Origin: an uncultured Acetatifactor sp.
GTDB lineage: Bacteria > Bacillota > Clostridia > Lachnospirales > Lachnospiraceae
Length of the DNA: 64,000 nt
Assembly: GCA_910589655.1 (NCBI GenBank)
Contig: CAJUTJ010000159.1
Location: 25,941 to 89,940, forward strand
Direction of reading: 5' to 3'
Part shown: positions 9,337 through 17,387 of the stretch, piece by piece
Layout of the letters: every line of letters starts with the position of its first letter
Numbering within the stretch: the first letter of the stretch is position 1
Notes under the pieces: model-generated
What the model saw: only the letters and a program-made list of their open reading frames with translations
Told to the model about the DNA's origin: nothing
Databases searched by the model: none
Position numbers and translations under genes: made by a program

Positions 9337-10986
9337 TCAGTTAATCTGATAGAGCACCATATCTTCATCCCGGTTCCATTCCGTATAACCCGCTTCCCGG
9401 CATTTCACATCCACCTCACCGCCGGCCAGAACTGCAATATAGCGGCTTTGAAGTTCTCCGAAATGTTCCAGTATGTATTCTTTTTCACAGCAATTGATTC
9501 CAAAGCCTTCCGGAAGCGCATACAAAAGCTGCCACTTTACGTTCTTATACTCTTTGGAGACATTTTCAAGGTCTTCCCCTGCACTCTGATCCCGGAACAG
9601 CCATATCACGGAATTTTCAAAGCTTGGCGTTTCTGCCATATTCAATGTCAATGTATCCGTCAATGTCTCCCGCCAGCTTTCTACCTGAGCCACCCTCTCT
9701 TCCCGGGCAAAAGGCACCTGATAGTCATAGGGATCTATTGCCATATAAGAATAAAAGTACGCAAACGCCGCGCCTATCACCATCGCTTTCTTATAAAATT
9801 TAGTCTCCAATGTACTCACAATAAATATGCCTGCAGCCAGAAAAGTCAGCAGATGCTTGCTGCCCTCAGTCAGCTTATACATCAATAATAACGCAAACAA
9901 CATGGCCACAAGACTGAACGCAAAATGGATTTCTATTGTCATCTGTTTTTTTAAGGCTCCGGAGCGTTCCCTTCCGCTTTCTCCGCCGCTTTCCACCTGC
10001 CTTCTCAGCCTGCCCAGAGAAATGCGGTCTTTTACACACTGACCCAGAAACACGACCAGCATGATCAGATAACCCGCAAAAAATGCCCCCGAAGCCAGAC
10101 CCGTGCGGAATCCCTGTACCACATGTGAGTTAAAAGCTGTTGCCATATAATACAGTTTAGATGCCGTAAACCGGATTCCGCCCCACAGACCTTGTTCGAA
10201 AAATGCCTCCACCCAATCCGTAAAGAACAGAGGTGCAAAATATTCTGCCCCCAGATAATGCTTAATGGCTGCATACACTGCCAGAACAACAGCAAACACG
10301 GCTCCCGAACCGGCCAGTCCCTTCCATCCGCTTTTCTTCCACCACAGATAAGCCGGCAGCAGCATAAACAGCAGCGCATAGGGGCGCATCAATGTAAATA
10401 ATCCGGAAAGCACAAAAAGAATCACTAATTTGACGGTTCTCTCCCGGTTCAGATAATTAATGGCAAGACTGTAAAATATAATCAGGAGGCTGAAACAGAT
10501 TACCTCCGGCATTGCCGACAGCATATATCTCACAAAAGGAGTATAAAGACAAAATAAGAGCGACGTAATCCCCAGCTGCTTCCATCCGGGCTTTACCAGC
10601 CACACGAACAAGAAGCAGGCGAGGGTCATCAGAAAAATATTACAGATAACAGGAGACATCATATTCCAGCCAAACAATACTCCCCAGAAAATCCACGGAA
10701 ATACCAATACCGGGCTCCATGCCGCAAAGGATAATTTCAGCGCATGGCTCTCGTTAAATCCAAAATAACCTTGGGGATATCCATAATTCACGATACCTTC
10801 TACCTGCTTAAAATAGAACAGCTCATCATTCCATTCGGAGCAAGGCAGGTAGACGTCACCGATACTCTTTCCCTGCATGGCACAGTACACCATGCAGCAT
10901 ACCACCGGCAGAAGCGCCAGCAATACGGCCTTGACCATAGTCAGATATCTTTTTTCCTGTTTCCACCAATTCTGAAATCTTTCCAT
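9337..10986 (-). CDS. Polytopic membrane protein, GT-C-like, unassigned
   Basis: A protein of 549 residues with about 11 hydrophobic segments. The first periplasm-side loop holds YLPCSEWNDELFYFKQVEG, with acidic residues at the place where GT39/GT-C enzymes bind metal or act catalytically, then YGYPQGYFGFNES. The C-terminal soluble domain is about 150 residues (SVIWLFRDQS, LPEGFGINCCEKEYI). It fits a glycosyltransferase or mannosyltransferase-like role in surface glycan assembly, but no family is assigned. The start has GGAAGGAAG upstream. It lies 46 bp downstream of the GtrB-like GT2 gene; a sugar-phosphate-lipid synthase next to a GT-C enzyme is a typical donor/transferase pair. Confidence 0.6.
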   Translation of the reverse strand: MERFQNWWKQEKRYLTMVKAVLLALLPVVCCMVYCAMQGKSIGDVYLPCSEWNDELFYFKQVEGIVNYGYPQGYFGFNESHALKLSFAAWSPVLVFPWIFWGVLFGWNMMSPVICNIFLMTLACFLFVWLVKPGWKQLGITSLLFCLYTPFVRYMLSAMPEVICFSLLIIFYSLAINYLNRERTVKLVILFVLSGLFTLMRPYALLFMLLPAYLWWKKSGWKGLAGSGAVFAVVLAVYAAIKHYLGAEYFAPLFFTDWVEAFFEQGLWGGIRFTASKLYYMATAFNSHVVQGFRTGLASGAFFAGYLIMLVVFLGQCVKDRISLGRLRRQVESGGESGRERSGALKKQMTIEIHFAFSLVAMLFALLLMYKLTEGSKHLLTFLAAGIFIVSTLETKFYKKAMVIGAAFAYFYSYMAIDPYDYQVPFAREERVAQVESWRETLTDTLTLNMAETPSFENSVIWLFRDQSAGEDLENVSKEYKNVKWQLLYALPEGFGINCCEKEYILEHFGELQSRYIAVLAGGEVDVKCREAGYTEWNRDEDMVLYQIN

Positions 10987-11032
10987 CTAAACTTCCTTCC
11001 GGTTTCTATGAATCCTCTTGCCTCTGACTTGA

Positions 11033-11992
11033 TTATTCCCGATTCGTATGCCCCATGTTTCCTTGTACAAAGTTCAGCTTCTCTCTGATTACATATTGGG
11101 GGGAATTATTCAAACTGATATAGATACGCCCGATATATTCACCGATCAGACCCAGCATCAGCATAATCATACCTCCAAAAAACACAATTGCCGCCATGGT
11201 GGAGCTGAATCCCATGGGTACATTAGGGTTCACCAATCTCTTGATGATGGTGTAAATTCCGTACAAGAATCCCAATATTGCACAAAATCCCCCGAAGCAT
11301 GTAGCAATCCGCAGCGGCTTAACGGAAAAGGCCGTAAAGCCATTAAACCAAAGCCCGAACAGCTTTTTCAAGGTATAGCCGGAAACCCCTTCCTCACGAT
11401 CCCTGTGGTTTACCACCACGTTGGTAATATTTCCCGTAGCCCGGAGCACCAATCCGATCACGTAGGGATAAGAGTTTTCATACTGAATCATATCCTCCAC
11501 TACAAACCGCTTCACCGCAAAGTAGCTGGATACATATAAATTGTCTGGTTTTTCCAGCATGACACGAGCCATCAATTCGTTCACTTTGCTTCCCAAATTA
11601 CGGAAGGCAGAATGATGCTTATGCTCATATTTGGCATAGACCGCGTCATAGCCTTCTTCCAGCTTATCAAGAAGCTTATCCACCTCATCGGCAGGCGTCT
11701 GCCCGTCATCGTCCAGACACACCACATAATCTCCGTCGGAGTGACGCAGCCCCGCCATCAATGCCGCATGCTGTCCGAAATTCTTTGCAAATCCAATTCC
11801 AATAATATGGGAGTTTTCCCCGCACAATCTGCGTATGGTTCCCATGGTATTGTCGGGAGAACAGTCATTGACCAGTATAATATCGTATTGATACTGTGTT
11901 AATGTCTTCATTTTTGCATCAATTTCCGCTGCCACATGAGCAATTGTATGCTCCGAACGGTAACAGGGAATCACAAAACTTATCTTTTTCAT
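11033..11992 (-). CDS. GT2 polyprenyl-phosphate sugar synthase (GtrB/DPM1-like)
   Basis: About 319 residues. An N-terminal GT-A domain starts ISFVIPCYRSEHTI, with DIILVNDCSPDNT and the metal-binding VVCLDDDGQTPAD; then two C-terminal transmembrane helices (about residues 225-250 and 263-288) and VIREKLNF. This is the architecture of GtrB/ArnC/DPM1 enzymes, which load a sugar from an NDP donor onto undecaprenyl phosphate on the cytosolic side. The open frame begins with ATG at 12001, but AAAAGG is only properly spaced for the ATG at 11992. Followed after 46 bp by a GT-C-like protein that may use its product. Confidence 0.85.
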   Translation of the reverse strand: MKKISFVIPCYRSEHTIAHVAAEIDAKMKTLTQYQYDIILVNDCSPDNTMGTIRRLCGENSHIIGIGFAKNFGQHAALMAGLRHSDGDYVVCLDDDGQTPADEVDKLLDKLEEGYDAVYAKYEHKHHSAFRNLGSKVNELMARVMLEKPDNLYVSSYFAVKRFVVEDMIQYENSYPYVIGLVLRATGNITNVVVNHRDREEGVSGYTLKKLFGLWFNGFTAFSVKPLRIATCFGGFCAILGFLYGIYTIIKRLVNPNVPMGFSSTMAAIVFFGGMIMLMLGLIGEYIGRIYISLNNSPQYVIREKLNFVQGNMGHTNRE

Positions 11993-12062
11993 CCGTTTCA
12001 TCCTTTTATCTAACTCTTTGCGCTTATGTCGCCTATAATAAGTCGTCCATTCTTCATATCCT

Positions 12063-12590
12063 TCACTCTTTCAGACATGCCGCCATCCACACAATATCAC
12101 GATATTCCCCATCTATGCAGACATCGTCCTTTAAAAGCCCTTCCCTCACAAACCCTGCCTTCTCATAACTGCGGACAGCCTGAAGATTGGATGCAAACGC
12201 ACGCAGATAAACGCGATGAAGTCTCTCCTCTTGAAAACAATACTCCAGCATCAGCTTTGCCGCTGCCGTGCCGACTCCTCTCCCTCTGGCATCTTCCTCG
12301 CCGATAAATATACCATACTCCGCCTTGCAGTTCTTTCGGTCGATATCCCTGATATAGACGGAGCCGAGAGGTCTGTCCGAAACCGCATCACAGATAATCA
12401 TCTGCACCACATGTCCTGTTTCCACCTGATTCCTGATCCAGCTCTCATGCCCTTCTCTGGTGAACGGCTCCTGATATATAAAGTTTTTCCGCACGGCATC
12501 CTTGTTCCGCCATGCCACAATCCGGTCCGTGTCCTCCGATGTCATAAGCCGCAGATAAATCCCTGCTTTCTCATCCCTATATTGTCTCAT
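12063..12590 (-). CDS. GNAT N-acetyltransferase, possible PseH
   Basis: A GNAT protein of about 175 residues: AGIYLRLMTSEDTDRIVAWR at the N-terminus, the acetyl-CoA loop RGRGVGTAA, and NLQAVRSYEKAGFVREG near the end. The RimJ/RimL-like layout is shared with PseH and other enzymes that acetylate amino-sugar nucleotides. It lies 209 bp downstream of a sugar transaminase, so acetylation of the amino group made by that enzyme is likely. It could instead complete the pseudaminic-acid pathway, of which pseB, pseC and pseF are in the window. The frame is open to 12644, but those 18 residues are coded by dispersed repeat B, so the start is at MRQYRDEK (12590). Confidence 0.75.
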   Translation of the reverse strand: MRQYRDEKAGIYLRLMTSEDTDRIVAWRNKDAVRKNFIYQEPFTREGHESWIRNQVETGHVVQMIICDAVSDRPLGSVYIRDIDRKNCKAEYGIFIGEEDARGRGVGTAAAKLMLEYCFQEERLHRVYLRAFASNLQAVRSYEKAGFVREGLLKDDVCIDGEYRDIVWMAACLKE

Positions 12591-12596
12591 CTTTAT

Positions 12597-12660
12597 ACCA
12601 ATCCGTGCGCTGAAAGAGGGGTATTTACACACCCTCTTGCGCACTCAAACCAATAGTTGA
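12597..12660. repeat. Dispersed repeat B, copy 1
   Basis: Contains the family core (TGCGCACTCAAAC, CAATAGTTGAATA) and an internal hairpin GAGGGGTATTTACACACCCTC. It directly precedes the GNAT start. Related copies are at 12702-12830, 43674-43699, 51547-51740 and 60415-60520. Confidence 0.75.
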
Positions 12661-12701
12661 ATATATTTTTTTTATTAACCTTAGCCAATCTACGCGTTTA
12701 A

Positions 12702-12830
12702 AAAGAAGTGTTTGCACACTCTCTTGTGCACTCTAATCAATAGTTGAATACGCATTTTAATCAATCGCGCAGACATTCCGCCAGCGGCGGCATAAACAAT
12801 TAATGCATTGATACAAGGCCGGAGGAATCG
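12702..12830. repeat. Dispersed repeat B, copy 2
   Basis: Contains TCAATAGTTGAATACGCATT, then a CCGCCAGCGGCGG palindrome, CATAAACAATTAATG and CAAGGCCGGAGGAATCG. Its distal part overlaps the last codons of the transaminase gene (stop at 12800), so the C-terminus of that protein is repeat-derived. Confidence 0.7.
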
Positions 12831-13933
12831 CGTCTCCAGCCGTTACACAGCGCAATCACTCTGGAAACTTCCTCTTCCCTCATTTCAGGGAATAAGGGCA
12901 GTGTCACACAGTGTTCTGCCAAATACTCCGCATTGGGACAGTCCCCCTTCCCATATCCAAGATTCTCATATGCTTTCTGTAAATGGCAAGGTACGGGATA
13001 ATGCATATTGCACTCCACATCCGCCTCCGCCATATATTTTATAAATTCCTCCCTGTCCTCCACCGTAACTACAAACAAATGGAAGACCGGTTCCGTATTC
13101 TCAGGATGCTTCTGCATGGTAATTAAAGGATTGCTGATCTCCCTTAAATACCGCCTGCCGATTTCCTGTCTTTGGGAAGTCCAACGGGGCAGATATTTTA
13201 AACTGACGCTCAGTACCGCCCCTTGAATTCCCTCCAAACGATAATTGTACCCCACTTCATCATGATAATATCTCACATCACAGCCTTGATTTTTCAGCCT
13301 GTCCATATGTTTATAATACTCTTCTTTGTCACAGGTAACGCTTCCTCCCTCTCCAAAAGCATAGAGATTCTTTCCGGGATAAAAGCTAAAGCAGCCCAGC
13401 TCCCCCAAGGAACCCACGTTTCTGCCCTCAAACTTCGCGCCGTGGGCCTGTGCACAATCTTCCACCACAAACAATCCGTGCCTGTCCGCTATTTCCCGCA
13501 CTGCCGCATAGTCAAAGGGCTGCCCATATAGATGGACTCCGATGATCCCCTTGGTCTTCGGTGTAATCTTTGCTTCCAGCGCCTCAGGGTCTATTTCCCA
13601 AGTGTCGGCGGTACAGTCCGCAAATACGGGCACCGCGCCGGTGTAGGTCACACCCCATGCCGTAGCAATATAAGTGTTCGCAGGCACAATCACTTCATCT
13701 CCGGGTCCTACCCCCAGCGCCAGCATGGCAAGATGTAATGCAGAAGTACCGTTATTCACGCCGCTGGCATATTTCGTCCCCACATAAGAGGCAAATTCTT
13801 CGTCAAAGCGATCCGCATATTTGCCGCCGGAAAATGCCGTTTCCTTACATACCGACTCAATAGCTTCCTGATATTCCCTTTTATGGGCCTCATAATCTCT
13901 GGAAAGGTCAATTCTCTTAATATGTCCGCTCAT
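12800..13933 (-). CDS. DegT/DnrJ/EryC1 sugar aminotransferase (FdtB/QdtB-like)
   Basis: 377 residues counted from ATG 13933, which has GGAGGG 8 bases upstream (the frame runs on to 14026 without an RBS). A PLP-dependent NDP-sugar aminotransferase: NNGTSALHLAMLALGVGPGD, VVEDCAQAHGA with the PLP-contacting Asp, and FSFYPGKNLYAFGEGG with the Schiff-base lysine (about K188). The text is closest to transaminases that aminate C3 of dTDP-3-keto-6-deoxyhexoses (FdtB, QdtB, DesV); these are usually followed by an acetyltransferase, as here. No dTDP-sugar genes (rmlA, rmlB, isomerase) are in the window, so the substrate is inferred. Confidence 0.8.
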   Translation of the reverse strand: MSGHIKRIDLSRDYEAHKREYQEAIESVCKETAFSGGKYADRFDEEFASYVGTKYASGVNNGTSALHLAMLALGVGPGDEVIVPANTYIATAWGVTYTGAVPVFADCTADTWEIDPEALEAKITPKTKGIIGVHLYGQPFDYAAVREIADRHGLFVVEDCAQAHGAKFEGRNVGSLGELGCFSFYPGKNLYAFGEGGSVTCDKEEYYKHMDRLKNQGCDVRYYHDEVGYNYRLEGIQGAVLSVSLKYLPRWTSQRQEIGRRYLREISNPLITMQKHPENTEPVFHLFVVTVEDREEFIKYMAEADVECNMHYPVPCHLQKAYENLGYGKGDCPNAEYLAEHCVTLPLFPEMREEEVSRVIALCNGWRRDSSGLVSMH

Positions 13934-13976
13934 TATTATCCCTCCACACCTTTCGTTCCCGGCTGTCATCCTCAAA

Positions 13977-14153
13977 CAGCCGGTATCCTCTGCTATTCCG
14001 GCCGTTCTTTCCCAGACAGCCGGCATCCTCTGCTATTCCGGCCGTTCTTTCCCAGACAGCCGGTATCCTCTGCTATTCCGGCCGTTCTTTCCCAGACAGC
14101 CGGCATCCTCTGCTATTCCGGCCATTCTTTCCCAGACAGCCGGCATCCTCTGT
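13977..14153. repeat. 40-bp minisatellite, about 4.4 copies
   Basis: Units begin at 13977, 14017, 14057, 14097 and 14137 (partial), each starting CAGCCGGTATCCTCTGCTAT or the C variant. The array fills the gap between the transaminase start and the GT2 gene at 14268, about 45 bp from the transaminase start codon, so it lies in or near its leader. No unique spacers separate the units. Confidence 0.9.
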
Positions 14154-14267
14154 TTTGGTCATCGCCGCATTGTCGTTAGTAAAACTCCCCGCCTCTGTCC
14201 ACACGGTTTTTCCGCTCTCTATATCAGCAAGCTCTTTCGCCGACGCCATCAAACCACATAATAATCC

Positions 14268-14993
14268 CTAAATATTTTTCTTAATATAAAATTCCCGGAA
14301 CAATCTCGCAATCTGCACCAGATAATTACATATGGTCTTAAAAACTTTTACGGTAGTATTATAGTCCTCCTGCCACTCCACAGGGTAGTCCAATATATTA
14401 ACCCCGCGTTTTTCCGCCCGGAGCAGAAATTCTATCATATAAAACCAACCGTTGTCCTGACTGCTGCCTTCCACCAGAGAAATCGCCGTCTCCCTGCGGA
14501 CAAAGGTAAATCCACAGATGGCATCGGTGGACTTCATCCGCAAAAACAGTTTCAGCAATATCAACAAGCCCTGTGACGTAATCTTACGATACCATTTTCT
14601 GCCTTTTGTATCCGACTCCTTGGCAAATCGGCTCCCGTTAATATATGCCACTTCGGGGCGGTTTTTAAAAATATGGACAGCCTCACCCAAATGCTTGATA
14701 TTGGTGGATAAATCAATATCCATATAGCCCACCACCTGCCCCCGGCTTAACTCTACACCTTTTCGGAAAGCTGCCCCCACCCCTCGGGTGCCGATACGCT
14801 CATATTTGACACGATCGTACTTTTTACATAGGGAACGGGCAATTTGCGGCGTTTCATCCTCCGATCCGTTATCCACAATAATGATCTCATAATCCGTAAA
14901 AGAAATATTTGCCAAATATTCTACCGTTCTGGTAATGCCGCTTTCCAGCCGCAGCCGTTCGTTTAACACGGGAAATATAATCGTCAGTATCAT
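14268..14993 (-). CDS. GT2 glycosyltransferase, DPM1-like
   Basis: A GT-A fold protein of 241 residues with no C-terminal membrane segments: ILTIIFPVLNERLRLESG, YEIIIVDNGSEDET, and the metal-binding VVGYMDIDLSTNIKHL. A late QEDYNTTVKVFKTICNYL resembles the amphipathic end of soluble dolichol-phosphate-mannose synthase-type enzymes. Its ATG overlaps the stop of the upstream GT2 gene by 4 bp (ATGA), so the two are translationally coupled and probably act together. Likely role: making a polyprenyl-phosphate sugar or adding a sugar on the cytosolic face. Donor unknown. Confidence 0.8.
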   Translation of the reverse strand: MILTIIFPVLNERLRLESGITRTVEYLANISFTDYEIIIVDNGSEDETPQIARSLCKKYDRVKYERIGTRGVGAAFRKGVELSRGQVVGYMDIDLSTNIKHLGEAVHIFKNRPEVAYINGSRFAKESDTKGRKWYRKITSQGLLILLKLFLRMKSTDAICGFTFVRRETAISLVEGSSQDNGWFYMIEFLLRAEKRGVNILDYPVEWQEDYNTTVKVFKTICNYLVQIARLFREFYIKKNI

Positions 14994-15940
14994 TGTGTCA
15001 ACTTTTCAACTCCTTCTATTACATATCGCTGCTTCTTAAAGCCCATATTCAGCAACACGGACAAATACTTTAAGATCAACGTCAGCATCACGGATATCAT
15101 AAAGAATCCGAAGGCCATCAATGCCATAATGGAAAGCCAGCCTTCCACCGGGCGCACCTTGCTGAAAATGGACCAAATCAAATACATAAACATAATGACC
15201 AGCGCCCCCAGCAATACCGCGCTGACCGCCATGGAAAGCTTCTCCAATACATTGGTGAAAATAATAATAGTGTCCGCCGCCAGCGTGCTTCTGTTCCCCC
15301 TCTCTTCCCTGTTCCGGCTCCTTCCCGCCGTATCCGCCTTATTATCATACACCACCGTATCCGTTTTCAAACCGCAATTCATATACATGGCCTTACGGTA
15401 GGGCACATAAGTGTTCATCTGATTGACCCTGTTCACAGCCCGTCTGGAAACCACACGGAAACGCTCCTGCCGAATCTTCGCCTTATATCTGCTGCCCCAG
15501 TTATATACCAAATAAAACAGTTTGGAAGTAAATGAAATACCATATTTAGGGGCTGCCGCCACCACGTCATAGCCTTGGAGCGCCCTATGATACACTTCCA
15601 TAATCAACGAAGGATCAAAATCCATTCTGCAGCTGTCAAATTCCAGCAGGAAATCACCCACCGCCAAATCACAGCCTGCGTTCATAGCGCACTCCACCCC
15701 CTGATAATAGCTGAGGTTGACCAGACTGACAACAGGATGATAACTGCTTTCCGCCAGAAATTCCTTTACCTTTTCTATGGTGCCGTCCACACATCCGTCA
15801 TTGACACACACCACCTCATACTTTTCAAAGTTCTCCTGAATCACCTTACACGTCTTCTCCAGAAAGCCTTTGACAGTATCTTCCTCATTATGCAGATATA
15901 CCACACACGAAATAAAATTTTTCTCTTTATTCTGCACCAT
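14990..15940 (-). CDS. GT2 glycosyltransferase with two C-terminal TM helices
   Basis: 316 residues. The GT-A domain begins FISCVVYLHNEEDTVKGFLE, has VVCVNDGCVDGT and GDFLLEFDSCRMDFDP, where the usual DxD is replaced by EFDSCRMD. Two hydrophobic helices follow (about residues 230-257 and 268-296), as in GtrB-like enzymes. The altered acidic motif suggests unusual donor use or weak activity. GGAGT lies upstream of the start, and the gene overlaps the next GT2 gene by 4 bp. The Arg/Asn-rich insert NKADTAGRSRNREERGNR before the first helix is unusual for the family. Confidence 0.75.
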   Translation of the reverse strand: MVQNKEKNFISCVVYLHNEEDTVKGFLEKTCKVIQENFEKYEVVCVNDGCVDGTIEKVKEFLAESSYHPVVSLVNLSYYQGVECAMNAGCDLAVGDFLLEFDSCRMDFDPSLIMEVYHRALQGYDVVAAAPKYGISFTSKLFYLVYNWGSRYKAKIRQERFRVVSRRAVNRVNQMNTYVPYRKAMYMNCGLKTDTVVYDNKADTAGRSRNREERGNRSTLAADTIIIFTNVLEKLSMAVSAVLLGALVIMFMYLIWSIFSKVRPVEGWLSIMALMAFGFFMISVMLTLILKYLSVLLNMGFKKQRYVIEGVEKLTQ

Positions 15941-16103
15941 TCTTACTCCTATTCCGGTTCTCTGTATTCCAGCCCCGTCCCTTTTATCCCGTTTTATTCC
16001 ATTGCCTCCCTGCGGTGATTTGTCCTGCCATTTCTACCGGCCAAATCGCACCGGCTCGTCCAAGTTTCCTTCCCGGCATCCCCATTTGAAGACTATTTTT
16101 TAT

Positions 16104-17231
16104 TTAATCCAGAAACGGATCCAAATCATAAACAGTATTGATTTTACCGGACAGGACGCTGAGAAAGACCGGCTCCTGTGACAAATATTTTATAACCGTA
16201 GGTCTGGAGTCGTCAATTTCGGAAGCCTTTAAAATAGGCTTCATGGAAAACAGTGATTTCTCATAACGAAATCCATACTCGTCTCTCACATATTTGTGTG
16301 CAAGAGCTGACATGTATTCCCACGCACTCTTTGGTTTATTCGTACAATCATTACAGTTCCCAAGCCATCTGTCGCTGCAGCTTCCGCCCGGAATGCATGG
16401 GAAGTCAGGAACTGCAGAGTAGCTTGTCTTATGGGGCGTGAACGTGACGGAAGTCAGGGAGTGATAACCTGTCTTCCCAAAGGGCATAATGGAGAAAAAG
16501 GGACCGTCCATCACCGTAAGCCCGATATCCTTCAGACGTTCCTCCACTTGACAAAGTATAATCTCACAAAGCTCATACTTAATCTTAAAGGGCTCCGTCT
16601 CCACCCCTTCCACACAGTTTAACACCTGATTTACGGAAGCGTAAGTAGCATTGAGCACAAAAGGCGCCTGATACATCTCTTCCCGGCCGTCATGCACCGC
16701 CACAATTTCATAGCGGTCTGACTGCCTGACAATGCGCTGTATCTCTCTATTGTAGCAAAGCTCCACATGGGGATACTTTTTCAGCTCCTCCAAAAAAAAG
16801 TCCCTTAAAATATGCGCGTCATACGTATATTCTTTCGTCAAAAAAGCGCCGTCACAGCTTCCTTCCTTAAAATATCTGTCCACGGACAAAGGCTCACAGG
16901 GAATATCCGCATCCTTACAGAACTTTTGGAACTCCGCCGCATCCGTCCATGAAAAATGCTTTGAGGTGGCGTACACCTGTTGAAAATCAAACAAAATGCA
17001 GAAATCATAATCCTCCACAAAGCGCTTGAAATAGCCTGCCGACTTCATTGCCGTAGCAAGGGAGCGAGGGTAATGATACCCCATATGCACTCTCGCCTGA
17101 TTGATATACGTGGCTCGTCCAAAAGACTCTCCGCCGATCTCCAGCACCTTTACCTGCTGCCCCTTCTTTGCACAGTACAGCGCAGCATACAGCCCGTAAA
17201 GCCCTGCGCCGATTATCAATTTATCCGTCAT
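16104..17231 (-). CDS. FAD-dependent oxidoreductase (DAO-like)
   Basis: 375 residues from ATG 17231, chosen because GAGAGGAAAG precedes it; the frame extends to 17381 without support. The N-terminus is a dinucleotide-binding fold KLIIGAGLYGLYAALYCAKK with the acidic end VKVLEIG, then RATYINQARVHMGYHYPRS, reminiscent of UDP-galactopyranose mutase and DAO-type flavoproteins. The C-terminal half carries a Cys-rich CSDRWLGNCNDCTNK segment. It lies between GT2 and DUF6020-like genes, so oxidation or rearrangement of a sugar or lipid carrier is plausible. The substrate cannot be read from the sequence. Confidence 0.7.
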   Translation of the reverse strand: MTDKLIIGAGLYGLYAALYCAKKGQQVKVLEIGGESFGRATYINQARVHMGYHYPRSLATAMKSAGYFKRFVEDYDFCILFDFQQVYATSKHFSWTDAAEFQKFCKDADIPCEPLSVDRYFKEGSCDGAFLTKEYTYDAHILRDFFLEELKKYPHVELCYNREIQRIVRQSDRYEIVAVHDGREEMYQAPFVLNATYASVNQVLNCVEGVETEPFKIKYELCEIILCQVEERLKDIGLTVMDGPFFSIMPFGKTGYHSLTSVTFTPHKTSYSAVPDFPCIPGGSCSDRWLGNCNDCTNKPKSAWEYMSALAHKYVRDEYGFRYEKSLFSMKPILKASEIDDSRPTVIKYLSQEPVFLSVLSGKINTVYDLDPFLD

Positions 17232-17387
17232 CTTTCCTCTCATTCTGCCATCACCCGAAAGCGGCTTCCCTGTCAATTCTCCACAAAAAACAATACATTG
17301 GAGCGTTCTTCCAAACCGGAATTCCCGGCTCCCCCCATTTGCCTCATAACCCACATAAATAATACAAAAAAACCGAAACACTCCGTA

